Assembly: GCA_029817715.1 (NCBI GenBank)
Contig: JARUPY010000248.1
Span: 434,001 to 498,000 of the forward strand
Direction: 5' to 3'
DNA length: 64,000 nt
DNA from: Melastoma dodecandrum
Lineage: Eukaryota > Streptophyta > Magnoliopsida > Myrtales > Melastomataceae
Both the position numbers and the translations under genes were made by a program. The stretch's first letter is position 1. Each line of letters begins with the position of its first letter. Shown here piece by piece: positions 52,502 through 64,000 of the stretch. Under the pieces are notes generated by a model. The model saw nothing but the letters and a program-made list of their open reading frames with translations, searched no databases and had not been told where the DNA came from.

Positions 52502-53519
52502 AGTTGCCGCACGGGGAAGCACGCGCTAGCGTATTGAACTGGATTCGGTTTTCGATAAAAAGTTAACGAAAAATAAAGAGTCAAAAAATTTACATGATAT
52601 GAAGCGGGCAGTGAACATAATAGCAGCATCGTCTGGATCTCTTCATCGATCTTGTCACCGATCCTCTCTAAATCCAAAAATACGTAGACAACTAATTATT
52701 TAGATACGATTTAACGGACATACATTTCATCATTCTGAGCTTGAAGAATCTTTCTCTGAGAAGAAGTTTGTTGCTCAGAGTCCTCGTCATGTACAGACTC
52801 TCCAGCCTACTCCAAAGACCGGCCATTGTCGTCTCCTTGAGCACATTCGTCAGAACATCTTCCAACTGGTTAGAAGTCAACTTTGAAGCACTCTTCGACT
52901 GATCTGTAAGAGTCTTCTTCAATCCACTCTGTACTAGTAGAGCCCGTCCAACTTCTCGATCTCGAACTTGCCATCGGCCACGGATCTCGAATATGCACTA
53001 GCGAGTTCTGATACCAATTGTTGGCGTGCGTGGAAGCCCTTGGAAGCGAGTCGAACCGGATCCAATTCTTGATCGGAAGTTAACGAAAAATAAGGAGACA
53101 AAAAATTTACGTGGTTCGGTCAATCGACCTACGTCCACGAGCGGAGAAAGAGATTTCACTATATTCAATGGAGTATAAACTTTAGGTTGACACCCTTTCT
53201 AACCCCTCGACCTATCCGAGTACAAGATCTAGCTTTCACGGTAAGAAATAAACCTGAAGTGTTTTCCGTGTTTTCCCAACACACACCATTCTTTACCGCC
53301 GCAATCTTCGCACTTATGTATTCGTCTTCTATACTATCAGTATTTGCTCTTTCTCTCATCACCTCATTCGCTTCGTATGCTAACACATATTTATATAATA
53401 GATGCCTCACATATATTGAAAATCTGGCAAGAGATATAATCTAATATCATCCGATATGTTTTCCTCAAAAGATATATTTTCCACTCCATATATTTCACGA
53501 GCAAATATAATATTTTACA
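52502..53519 (-). mobile_element. Truncated Ty1/copia element (LTR plus partial gag)
   Basis: A probable LTR lies at 53019-53519 (TGTTGGCG to TATTTTACA on the plus strand). Next to it on the left, in the complementary strand, is a primer-binding-like TTGGTATCAGAA. Minus-strand gag pieces follow: GKFEIEKLDG, a stop and deletion, then LVQSGLKKTLTDQSKSASKL and MDLERIGDKIDEEIQTMLL. At 52502-52593 a second, diverged copy of the first 90 bases of the LTR follows gag directly. Nearly all of pol and most of one LTR are therefore deleted. No target duplication was found. Confidence 0.75.
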
Positions 53520-55104
53520 AATCGTAATATAACCGACTTCGGGCAAAAAAAATCATAACAAAACTAAAATAAACCCCAACATGGGCCCTCCTCTGTCTTC
53601 TTAATTTTTCTTTGTGGTTAAAGTAAAATAAAACAAAATAATAATAGAACAAAAAAAGAAGAACATCCTCCTTTGTAAGAAGAGCATAGCAGCCCCACTT
53701 TACATGCAAACATATCTTGTTGGAGGGGTGGATTTAAATCCCGGGTCGGTGAAGCATGAATAGAGAGTTAATATGGAGGAGGTGGTGGTGGCCCCTTAGA
53801 CCGGCCATGGTCCGAGCCGGTGGGGCGGGCAGTCGAAACGGGGGCGACACAGCGAGTTAGTGGGGAGGGGGGGAGTGAAGACGTAAAGGGGACAAGGGGA
53901 GGTGGGGGTGTTTTGTGTTGTGTTACATGTGACATGTGGGAAAAGAAATTTTTGATGGGGTCATGGTTAACCTGAGTCATGTGGATTCACATGTTGGGGG
54001 TACATATATGATTGATTGTCTTATTTTTTTTTTGTTTTAGGAAGATTTGTGTGTTCCCTTACTCGAACCTCACAGCCAAAACTAAAATCAAATAGAAATA
54101 AAATAAAAAATAAAAAAATTAAGAATGAGTTGTTTGTTTCATCCTTATGGGGACAGACAAGCGAGTAAGCCAGCCCCTCAAGACACAGGTAGAAAAGAGA
54201 AAGCAAAACCATCTTGATTTTTGTCACACTTTAAGTTAAAGCAGTAGTACCAAATGAATATGATTACGACTTATACGCCCTTTCCATGCCCCATCGATAT
54301 CGTTTGTGGCCTCCGCAGACGCAACGATAGCGGCCTCTGCTTGAAACTACTCGGTAGCCCCCCGATCCCCGGTGGTGTTTCCTTGTCCCCTGTCGTGTCT
54401 TAATCCTTGGTGGGGTGACCATCACTTGAATTTGCCTCCCGTACTTTCCATCATTTTACGATCAAACTTTCTCTCTTTCTTAGAGTCGAAATGCGTCTTT
54501 TCTGTGGACCGTGAGAAATTCCGAAAATTGGTCGGAAAGCCCAACAAAGAGCCCATTTTAGTTACTAGGCCCATAATTGTTGTCAATTTATCGTCATCCC
54601 TTAATTTAAAAAAAATAAAAGATTAAGGAATGATAAAGTAAAGTAGACCTCAAATCACGGGTCGGACTTCGGGTCGCCGAAATCCAGGGCCAGTCGGGCG
54701 GGAGATCGATGAACGGGACATGTCGTGGTGGAAAGATCCCGCCTCCGTCGTCATCTTCCTAAGGGAGCCGCGACGCCGATGACCTCCTCGCACCGGCCTT
54801 ATCGTGCGCCATTTCGGCAGGGATCTTGTTGACGGCGTAGAGGTCGTCCGGCCGGGATGGCCACCCGAAGAGCGGGGTCCAGCGGCTAGACGGCGGGGTC
54901 GACGATCGGGTGAGCGGGGGGCGGGGATGGGAAGCGGGGCCTTGAAGGGAGGGAGGAGGTTGGTCGCCATTGGATTGGGAAGGAAGGCCGCCTTGGAATT
55001 CGAAGACTAACAACTAAGCATTCCCCAGGGATGCCGTCCAAGAAAGTCACCCACGCGACTCGCGTTCTTTTTAAGTGGCCAGCCGCGCCGTGACCCATGT
55101 GTGT
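53520..55104. other. Spacer left of the K+ channel pseudogene
   Basis: No gene was recognised. A GC-rich patch at 54650-55060 contains overlapping open frames on both strands without recognisable domains. It may be the former promoter or 5' region of the channel gene. Confidence 0.4.
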
Positions 55105-57985
55105 GTCTAGGGGACGGGCGACCGTGTTCTCTCGGAGGGGGACAATGCGTAGTCTGTTGCGGGTTCCGGGTTGTTGTGATACCCGCCAGAACTTCTCGGC
55201 CGTTCACCTGCCGGATCGTCTTGCTGGAAGCCGTAACGAGAGGACGAAGATGAGGAGATATATCATCTTTCCTTACGATGATCGTAGTTACAGGTTAGAC
55301 CTACACGCCACTGGCTAACTGAAGATTGCTCCTGTGATTTGCCTTGTTTAGGCGACCGTGTTAATGGATGTGGGGAAATGCGGCAGGTTGTGGGAGACAC
55401 TTCTTGTCCTCATCGTCTTCACTGCTTGGGCGTTGCCATTCGAATTCAGGTTCTTAGAACGACCTACGATAGGTCTATCTATCCTGGAAAACCTCATGAA
55501 CGAGTTATTTGCGGTGGACATTGTTCAGACGTTTTTCGTGGCTTATCTCGACGAGACTGACTTCATCCTTGTGGACAATCCAAAGAAGATTGCCAGGCAG
55601 TATGCAACCTCGTGGTTGATTCGTGATCTTGTGGCGGTAATCCCTTACGAACACGCTGGCAGGGTGCTCCCTCAGAACTTCTACTCATATGGCTCATCTA
55701 GCATGCTCCGCCTGTGGCAACTCAGGCGAGTCAGGGCCTTGTTTTCCAGGTCAAATAACGTCTTACTAACCAACACATGACGAGTATCGGTTTGTTCAAT
55801 TTCCGCCTCTGGTCGTCCTTATGGGAGTTGATGCTTTGCCTTGTAACAGGCTCGAGAAAGACAGTAACTACAGGTGCTTATGGCTTCGATGCACAAAACT
55901 TACTTTTGTAGGTAAGCCGAGTGGCTCATAATGTTTTCCTCGAGTTCCCCGACTCTTGCAAGATATAACTACTCCAATTGTGCAGATTACCCTCTCCTCG
56001 GTGCTTTGTGTGGGCTGCTTCTACTATCACCTGGCCACGTCCAATCGTGATCCCGGAAGGACATGGGTCCGATACACCGCGGGTCACATCCGCCAGGAAA
56101 GTGTGTGGGTTCAGTACGTGCATCAGTATACTGGTTGATCACTACCTTGTCCTCCATTGGTTATGCGGATCTCCATCCAGTCAATGTGAAGGAGATGTTT
56201 TTCATCATCTTCTACTTGCTGTTCATTCTCGGATTGACATCATATTTGATAGGGAACATACTATGATTGTTGACTGTACCGGCCACACTTGGGAATAAGT
56301 GAGTAAGATGGGATCAACTTCTCTTTCAATGGGGTTTAAGTCCTGTTGTTTTCGTTCATATTTATTCAATTGGGGCATTACTTACAGATGCTGTACAAAT
56401 GGCACATAGTGTTGCTTGGAGGAAGCGATTGCCGCCTCCTCTACGAGATCAGATCCTTGCACACTTGAGCTTTAAGCATGGACCATCTCCAATGGGCTGC
56501 AGCCGCTGGACATTATTGAGTCCCTTCCCAAAGCGATGAGATCGACCATCTCTCATTATTTTTTCTACTCTCTCATCGACGAAGTTTACTTGTTCCGTAG
56601 CCTGTCAAAAGAATAGCTTGTCCCACTGGTCTCCGATACGAAACCCAATATTTCTCGCCAGATGCGGATGTGATTCTGCAGAATGAAGCACCCGATGAAT
56701 TTTACATTACTGTTTCCAGTTCCGTGGTGAGATCTCAACCATACTTATCGACATGGTTATTCATCGGTATGTCTATGCATATCCTGTTAGTCTATGCTTT
56801 GGTAGTCAAAGAGGTGATGAGATCTTGTTAAGACCATTACTAAGACAGGGACTTGATCCAAATCAATCAGATGATGGTGGAAGAACACTTCTGGTCAGTG
56901 ACATCGAACCTACACTTCTGGTCAGTGATATCAAACCTTTCTATCTTTGATCATCCCATCTAGAACTGTCTTTGATTAGCTTTTTATTTTGTTGCGATCT
57001 CAGCCTATGCCGCTTCATGAGGATCTCAAAACCGTGCGATGCTTCTGTTAAATCATGGAGCCGATCCCAACTAGAGAGTTACCAAATATTTGTGATGCTA
57101 TCATTCGGAATAACCCATATTTTCATAACGGAGGGCGGCGCTCCTGAGTTCTGCAGATTGGGATGGGAATGTCCCTGTTTGGGAAGCAATGGTCGCCAGT
57201 TACTTGCATGTGGCAGAGTTTCTTTTGGAAAATGGAGCAGACCTGCGCCTCAGGGGCATTGGCCAGTTTGCATGTTTGACAGCCGAACAGAATAGCCTAC
57301 CTCTACTGAAGGAGATCGCAGAACATGGTGGCAAAGTTTCAGTTCCCAATTGCAAAGGTAACACGGCCCTGCATGTGGCTGTCTCAAAAGGCAACACCCA
57401 AGTAGTTGATTACCTTATGGAACATGGTGCCCGCATTGATGAGCTGGATATGCATGGAAGGATGACGAGGGACTTGCCGGAGCAACAAGGACATGAGAAA
57501 ATAAGGCGATCACTCAGCTCTTGCAGAGATCGATGCTAAATGTCAACTATCGACCAAAATTCCCGGACAGCGATATCCTCACAACTGGGGAAGGGCTGCT
57601 CATGAACTGACTATAACATCGGTTCGTTCCTTCATCTCGATATTGAGAATGATGTCATCCGTGCATAACACCTGAGATCCCCCGAAAGTCGATACCACAA
57701 TTAGCAGATCTGCACCCACCAAAGGGACACTACTTTGTCCTGAGATCGCCGGTGCTGCTGGAAAGCTGGTAATTCTTCCCGACAGCCTGCAAGAGCTACT
57801 GCAGACTGGCACCAAGATATTTGGGATTCCACTGGCTAATATCCTAACGATGGACGGGGCCGAAGTTGAAGATGTAAAGGCCATCAATGATGGTGACTGC
57901 CTTGATGAAGCAGCTATACAAAAGTACAATGCTAGTTTATCCGAAGTCATTATAACTACAAAGGCATCCGCGTACGAGGATTGAA
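55105..57985 (+). pseudogene. Shaker-type inward K+ channel (AKT1-like), broken
   Basis: Plant AKT-type channels take up K+ at the plasma membrane. Exon-like blocks are collinear with the family. The N-terminus RRYIIFPYDDRSYR is followed by S1-S4 (WETLLVLIVFTAWALPFEF, LRLWQLRRVRALFSR). LEKDSNY then leads to S5, pore/S6 (SIGYADLHPVN, GLTSYLIGNI), LPPPLRDQILAHLSFKHG and QNEAPDEFYI. Ankyrin repeats follow (HVAEFLLENGADLRLRG, NTALHVAVSKGNTQVVDYL), then the KHA end (GKLVILPDSLQELL). Lesions include a stop and frameshift before the pore helix (about 56130). The selectivity filter reads GYAD instead of GYGD. The cyclic-nucleotide-binding core is deleted after about 56745, and several stops follow. 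The intron positions are retained. Confidence 0.88.
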
Positions 57986-58156
57986 TTGAAATGACGAAAC
58001 ATTTTGAGAAAAAAAAGAATTTCTTTCGGCAGAAGTAACCACCGCCCATGAACCGAAACCAAATGAATCAGACCCTGCAAGGAACCAGAACAGATCATCA
58101 ATTCCTGACATCAGGATTGTCGTGAGATGTTAGGAATCAATCGGTTCCTTCAATCC

Positions 58157-58702
58157 TTACAGCTGGTACTCAACATTGACGAAAGTAGCCGAGGAGTTCG
58201 CGATGCTTCCAAATGCAGTCTGCGACAATACCAGGGTGGCCCCGGTCGTGGACTGCTTATAAGAAGCTGATGCTGATGAAGATGACAGGGCATAGTCCAC
58301 GATCCTAATCTGTATGGTCTGACTCGGGAAACAGACACCAGTTCTCAAAGCGCTGATGCACCTGACTAAATACTGTCTCCCACATGCAGCCCCATTGTCC
58401 CATATCCCGTCCCCAGCTGCCGCGAACAGGTTGCTCGTCGGGAACTGAGAGGGGTCGTTGCCGTAGCACCCCGTTGCTGAAACAGGCAGAAGGAAAAAAA
58501 TGACCTACTAGTTATAAAACAATGACCTCCTGCCAGACATCCTCCGGAAAACATCAGGAGAGTACTTACGGGAGTAAGGAGGAGGGTACCAGGAAGCCGT
58601 CCCGACATCGGCGGTGCTAGGAAAGAAGGAAGTTTGCGCGAGAACGGAGAAGAGGAGCAAGAGCAATGAAATGGGGGCAGGTTGGGTTTGAGCAGCAGCC
58701 AT
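58157..58702 (-). CDS. EG45-like / plant natriuretic peptide-like secreted protein
   Basis: Small apoplastic proteins of this group have a double-psi beta-barrel like expansin domain 1 and affect water and ion balance or stress responses. Two exons, 58702-58570 and 58476-58157, join in frame to 150 residues. A strongly hydrophobic signal peptide runs to about residue 30 (LLLLLFSVLAQT). The start of the barrel reads VGTASWYPPPYSPTGCYGND. The middle has WDNGAACGRQYLVRC, with conserved Cys and the GAACG motif. The end VNVEYQL closes the barrel. No C-terminal expansin domain is present, as usual for the family. Confidence 0.9.
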
Positions 58703-59440
58703 GACTAGTCTTTGAAGAGGTTCGAGTTAGGAAGGAAGAACTAGAACACTGGGGCATGCCTTGTCAAGGAGCCATGTCATAAAAAGGAAGAAGGAAGTGG
58801 TTGAGGGGGTGGGTGTCCTGAGATGTGTTTGGTAAGTCAACGCGTTTTTCATTTATATCAACAGCAGCAGCCTCATCTTGAGATTTATTGATGACTACAA
58901 TGTCATGTCTGCATTTAGAGTGGCTGGACTTTGGACTTGGAATTGAACTGGATGAATCATCCAATCCAACCAAACCCCCATGCCAATGCAAATAAGAAAG
59001 AACATATCGATTTGAGCTTTGATTTGATCAGCCTGATGTGTTACGACGTGCCATCCAGATAGGGCACTCGACAGTGCGAGCAAAGCACGATTAATAAATT
59101 GTTCGACAAAGCAGATAACAGCACGGCAACCATTGTTCATTGAGCTACCATGAGATTCATTGACCGACAAATACGAAAGCAAGACAAGCAGCTGGGGATA
59201 CTCCAGCAGCTCAAATCTTAGCCTGTTGTTTCAACCTTCAAAGTAGCTCAATTTTACAGAGCCTAGAACAAACTTCAGTAGCATTTCTCCCAGGGGCTTT
59301 CTAGAGAGACACTTGAGATGGACTTCTAAGGACCCTTCTCATCATCGTGTGGAAGAAGCCTCGATACGGACAATAGAACAGACCATCCCAGATGAGCATC
59401 TCTTGCAATGGCAAGTTTCCGAGATAGTGTCCAACTAGTT
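58703..59440. other. Spacer between the EG45-like gene and RPT6
   Basis: It should hold the EG45-like promoter and the RPT6 3' UTR, both on the minus strand. No gene was seen. Confidence 0.5.
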
Positions 59441-62282
<2,842 letters not shown>

Positions 62283-62643
62283 TCAATACACCTGCGGCTA
62301 GCCTTCCGGCAAACCCCACTGCTACTAATCTGGAAAATTAGGGATTGTTTCGGTGGGCACAGAGAGCGAATCACAAAGAGGAGGAAGATGAGACTACGTT
62401 CGAGGAAAGAATAATTACACGGGCCCTTAAATGGGCCTAGGCCTGATACTTGCGTGTTTTACTCGAACCCAATGGGACTAATCCCAAGGTTATTTTGGGA
62501 ATCGGAAAGTTGGGAAATCGGAAAACAGAGCAGCGCGGGCAGGCGACCGAACCGCCATTTGCTCTCTCTCCTTGTCGGAAGTTTATTTTCAGTCGGGAGG
62601 CAAAAAGGGAGGAAGGAGGAAGAAGAACGAGAAGAGAGGAAGG
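62283..62643. promoter_or_regulatory. Shared head-to-head promoter of RPT6 and H2A.Z
   Basis: A 361-bp gap lies between two divergent start codons of housekeeping genes. It contains a GGGCCC box at 62421-62426 and a site II type TGGGCC at 62432-62437, followed by AGGCC. Such elements are common upstream of plant genes active in dividing cells. Function is inferred. Confidence 0.65.
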
Positions 62644-63686
62644 ATGTCGGGGAAGGGAGCTAAGGGTCTGTTGACTGCGGGGAAGACAACGGCTGCTGCC
62701 AAGGACAAGGACAAGGACAAGAAGAAGGCCGTGTCTCGCTCCTCCCGTGCTGGCCTCCAAGTAGAGTTCTGTTATCCCAAAGTCTATCTGAGCTTCTTTG
62801 CAACTGATGTGTGTTTGTGTTATTTCAGATGTTTCTTTTTGGATTCTGTCAGATCTTGGTCGTTATGGGTGTTTTAATTTAGTTGGCGCCCCAAGTTGGG
62901 GAGGGGTGGGAGGGGAGTAAACCGGGGAATGGGTGTGGTTTGGTGAAGTTTTCTTGATAGAAGATGGAATCTTTCTGGTTTTTGTGTGGATTGTTTCTTG
63001 GGGTGATGAATTGGGTCATTTTGGCTTTGATTTCTTCCGGCGGTTAATCATTGCTTGTCTGGTTGTCGAAGTCTTCTTGGTATATTTTGAAACTGTGAAG
63101 GGGGCTGCTTGCAAATGGTTTAGATCATTTTCCGTGCTTATGCGCAGAACTTTTCTTTCCTCCAGATCGAGGCTTTTGCAGTTCTGTGCCATTTCGTATT
63201 TGCATTATTTCCTCGGATGATTGGTGGTAGTTGCCACAAGGCCAAAGTCCTGCTTGGTTTGCTACTGCATGTGAAGTCTCTCTGGTTTTCTGTGGCTGGC
63301 TGTCATTTGAGCTGTTTTCAGAAGATGGGACTGAAATGATTTAAAGGTTTTGTCGCTTAATATGTGGGATTTTTGTTGTTCACTTGCAGTTCCCTGTTGG
63401 TCGTATCCACCGTCTGCTGAAGACGAGGACTACCGCCCATGGTCGAGTCGGTGCTACAGCAGCTGTGTACTCTGCTGCAATCCTGGAGTACTTGACGGCG
63501 GAAGTCTTGGAGCTGGCCGGCAATGCTAGCAAGGATCTTAAGGTGAAGCGAATCACCCCACGCCATCTGCAGCTTGCGATACGGGGAGACGAGGAGCTCG
63601 ACACGCTGATCAAAGGAACCATTGCTGGTGGAGGTGTGATCCCACACATTCACAAGTCACTCATCAACAAGTCAGCCAAGGAGTAG
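62644..63686 (+). CDS. Histone variant H2A.Z
   Basis: H2A.Z replaces H2A in nucleosomes near transcription starts and affects temperature and flowering responses. Two exons, 62644-62760 and 63390-63686, join in frame to 137 residues. The intron splits GLQ from [11 protein letters not shown], the usual position in plant H2A.Z genes. The histone fold contains [20 protein letters not shown] and [19 protein letters not shown]. The variant-specific C-terminal docking region [17 protein letters not shown] is intact. The N-terminal tail is Lys-rich with a KDKDKDKKK stretch. Confidence 0.96.
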
Positions 63687-64000
63687 ACTGTGTGTGTAGT
63701 ATCCTGCTGCTGTACTGTTTGCCAGATTTCGCAGTTAGTATGTGTGTCTATAGATTTTGATTTACTTGTGTATTTTGCTTCATTTGTAGTTATTCAGTTA
63801 GTGTAGTTTCGGATGGTACTAAGTTGATGTTTTTTAATTATTATGACTAAGCATGTTATGCCGATTTGAATATGGGAAGCTGACTTTATGACAATATGCA
63901 TGGCCCTACAGGCGTAAGCGCCACATCAGCACTTCCATTTTCTGCAGGGAAAAATACAAACGAAGTTGTTCTATCTAAGTAAAAATTTGCAGAATATTGG
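63687..64000 (+). other. 3' UTR and downstream flank of H2A.Z
   Basis: AT-rich sequence with no further gene seen before the window ends. Confidence 0.6.

Noticed and set aside
54650..54970. 106-codon GC-rich frame on the minus strand
   Set aside because: It has no recognisable domain, overlaps equally long frames on the other strand, and is Arg/Pro/Ser-rich as expected of chance frames in GC-rich DNA.

Overview
This is nuclear DNA of a flowering plant, most likely a eudicot. The evidence is spliced plant genes with GT-AG introns, chloroplast and plant-hormone genes (heme oxygenase HO1, BSD2, CYP734A1/BAS1), a long PPR gene, Ty1/copia retrotransposons primed by initiator tRNA-Met, site II and telobox promoter motifs, and many microsatellites. 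I cannot name the species.

Layout. 0.8-7.4 kb: HO1 (+), BSD2 (-) and a membrane-anchored FkbM-type methyltransferase (-). 7.8-10.4 kb: two broken genes, a polygalacturonase and a 2-alkenal reductase. 10.6-13.1 kb: an intronless E/E+ class PPR gene and a tRNA-Ser(AGA). 14.4-18.7 kb: a head-to-head pair, ALBA-like protein (-) and ethanolamine kinase EMB1187 (+). 18.7-22.7 kb: AT-rich DNA with a broken leucyl-tRNA synthetase fragment and a snRNA-type USE/TATA module. 22.7-28.0 kb: a complete but coding-defective Ty1/copia element with a perfect 5-bp target duplication, inserted exactly at the stop codon of an acyl-protein thioesterase-like gene (-, 28.0-30.2 kb). 31.1-33.2 kb: a broken PRMT10. 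35.6-36.7 kb: a broken Agenet-ENT (plant Tudor-like) gene. 40.7-43.7 kb: CYP734A1 (-). 43.7-55.1 kb: a gene-poor stretch full of microsatellites and long G/C homopolymers, with one truncated copia relic. 55.1-58.0 kb: a broken Shaker-type K+ channel (AKT1-like). 58.2-58.7 kb: EG45-like secreted protein (-). 59.4-63.7 kb: a head-to-head pair, proteasome ATPase RPT6 (-) and histone H2A.Z (+).

For the intact spliced genes, I checked that exon phases add up to one continuous reading frame. Six other protein genes carry stops, frameshifts or deletions. In the PRMT10 and K+ channel copies the splice sites are still recognisable. This mix of intact and decaying neighbours is what gene loss after whole-genome duplication would produce. 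From memory, several genes (HO1, FkbM, BAS1, AKT1, EMB1187) are also close neighbours in the Arabidopsis At2g26650-26830 block. I found no previously undescribed multi-gene system. The most unusual observation is the retrotransposon that replaces a host stop codon with one from its own LTR, leaving the protein unchanged.
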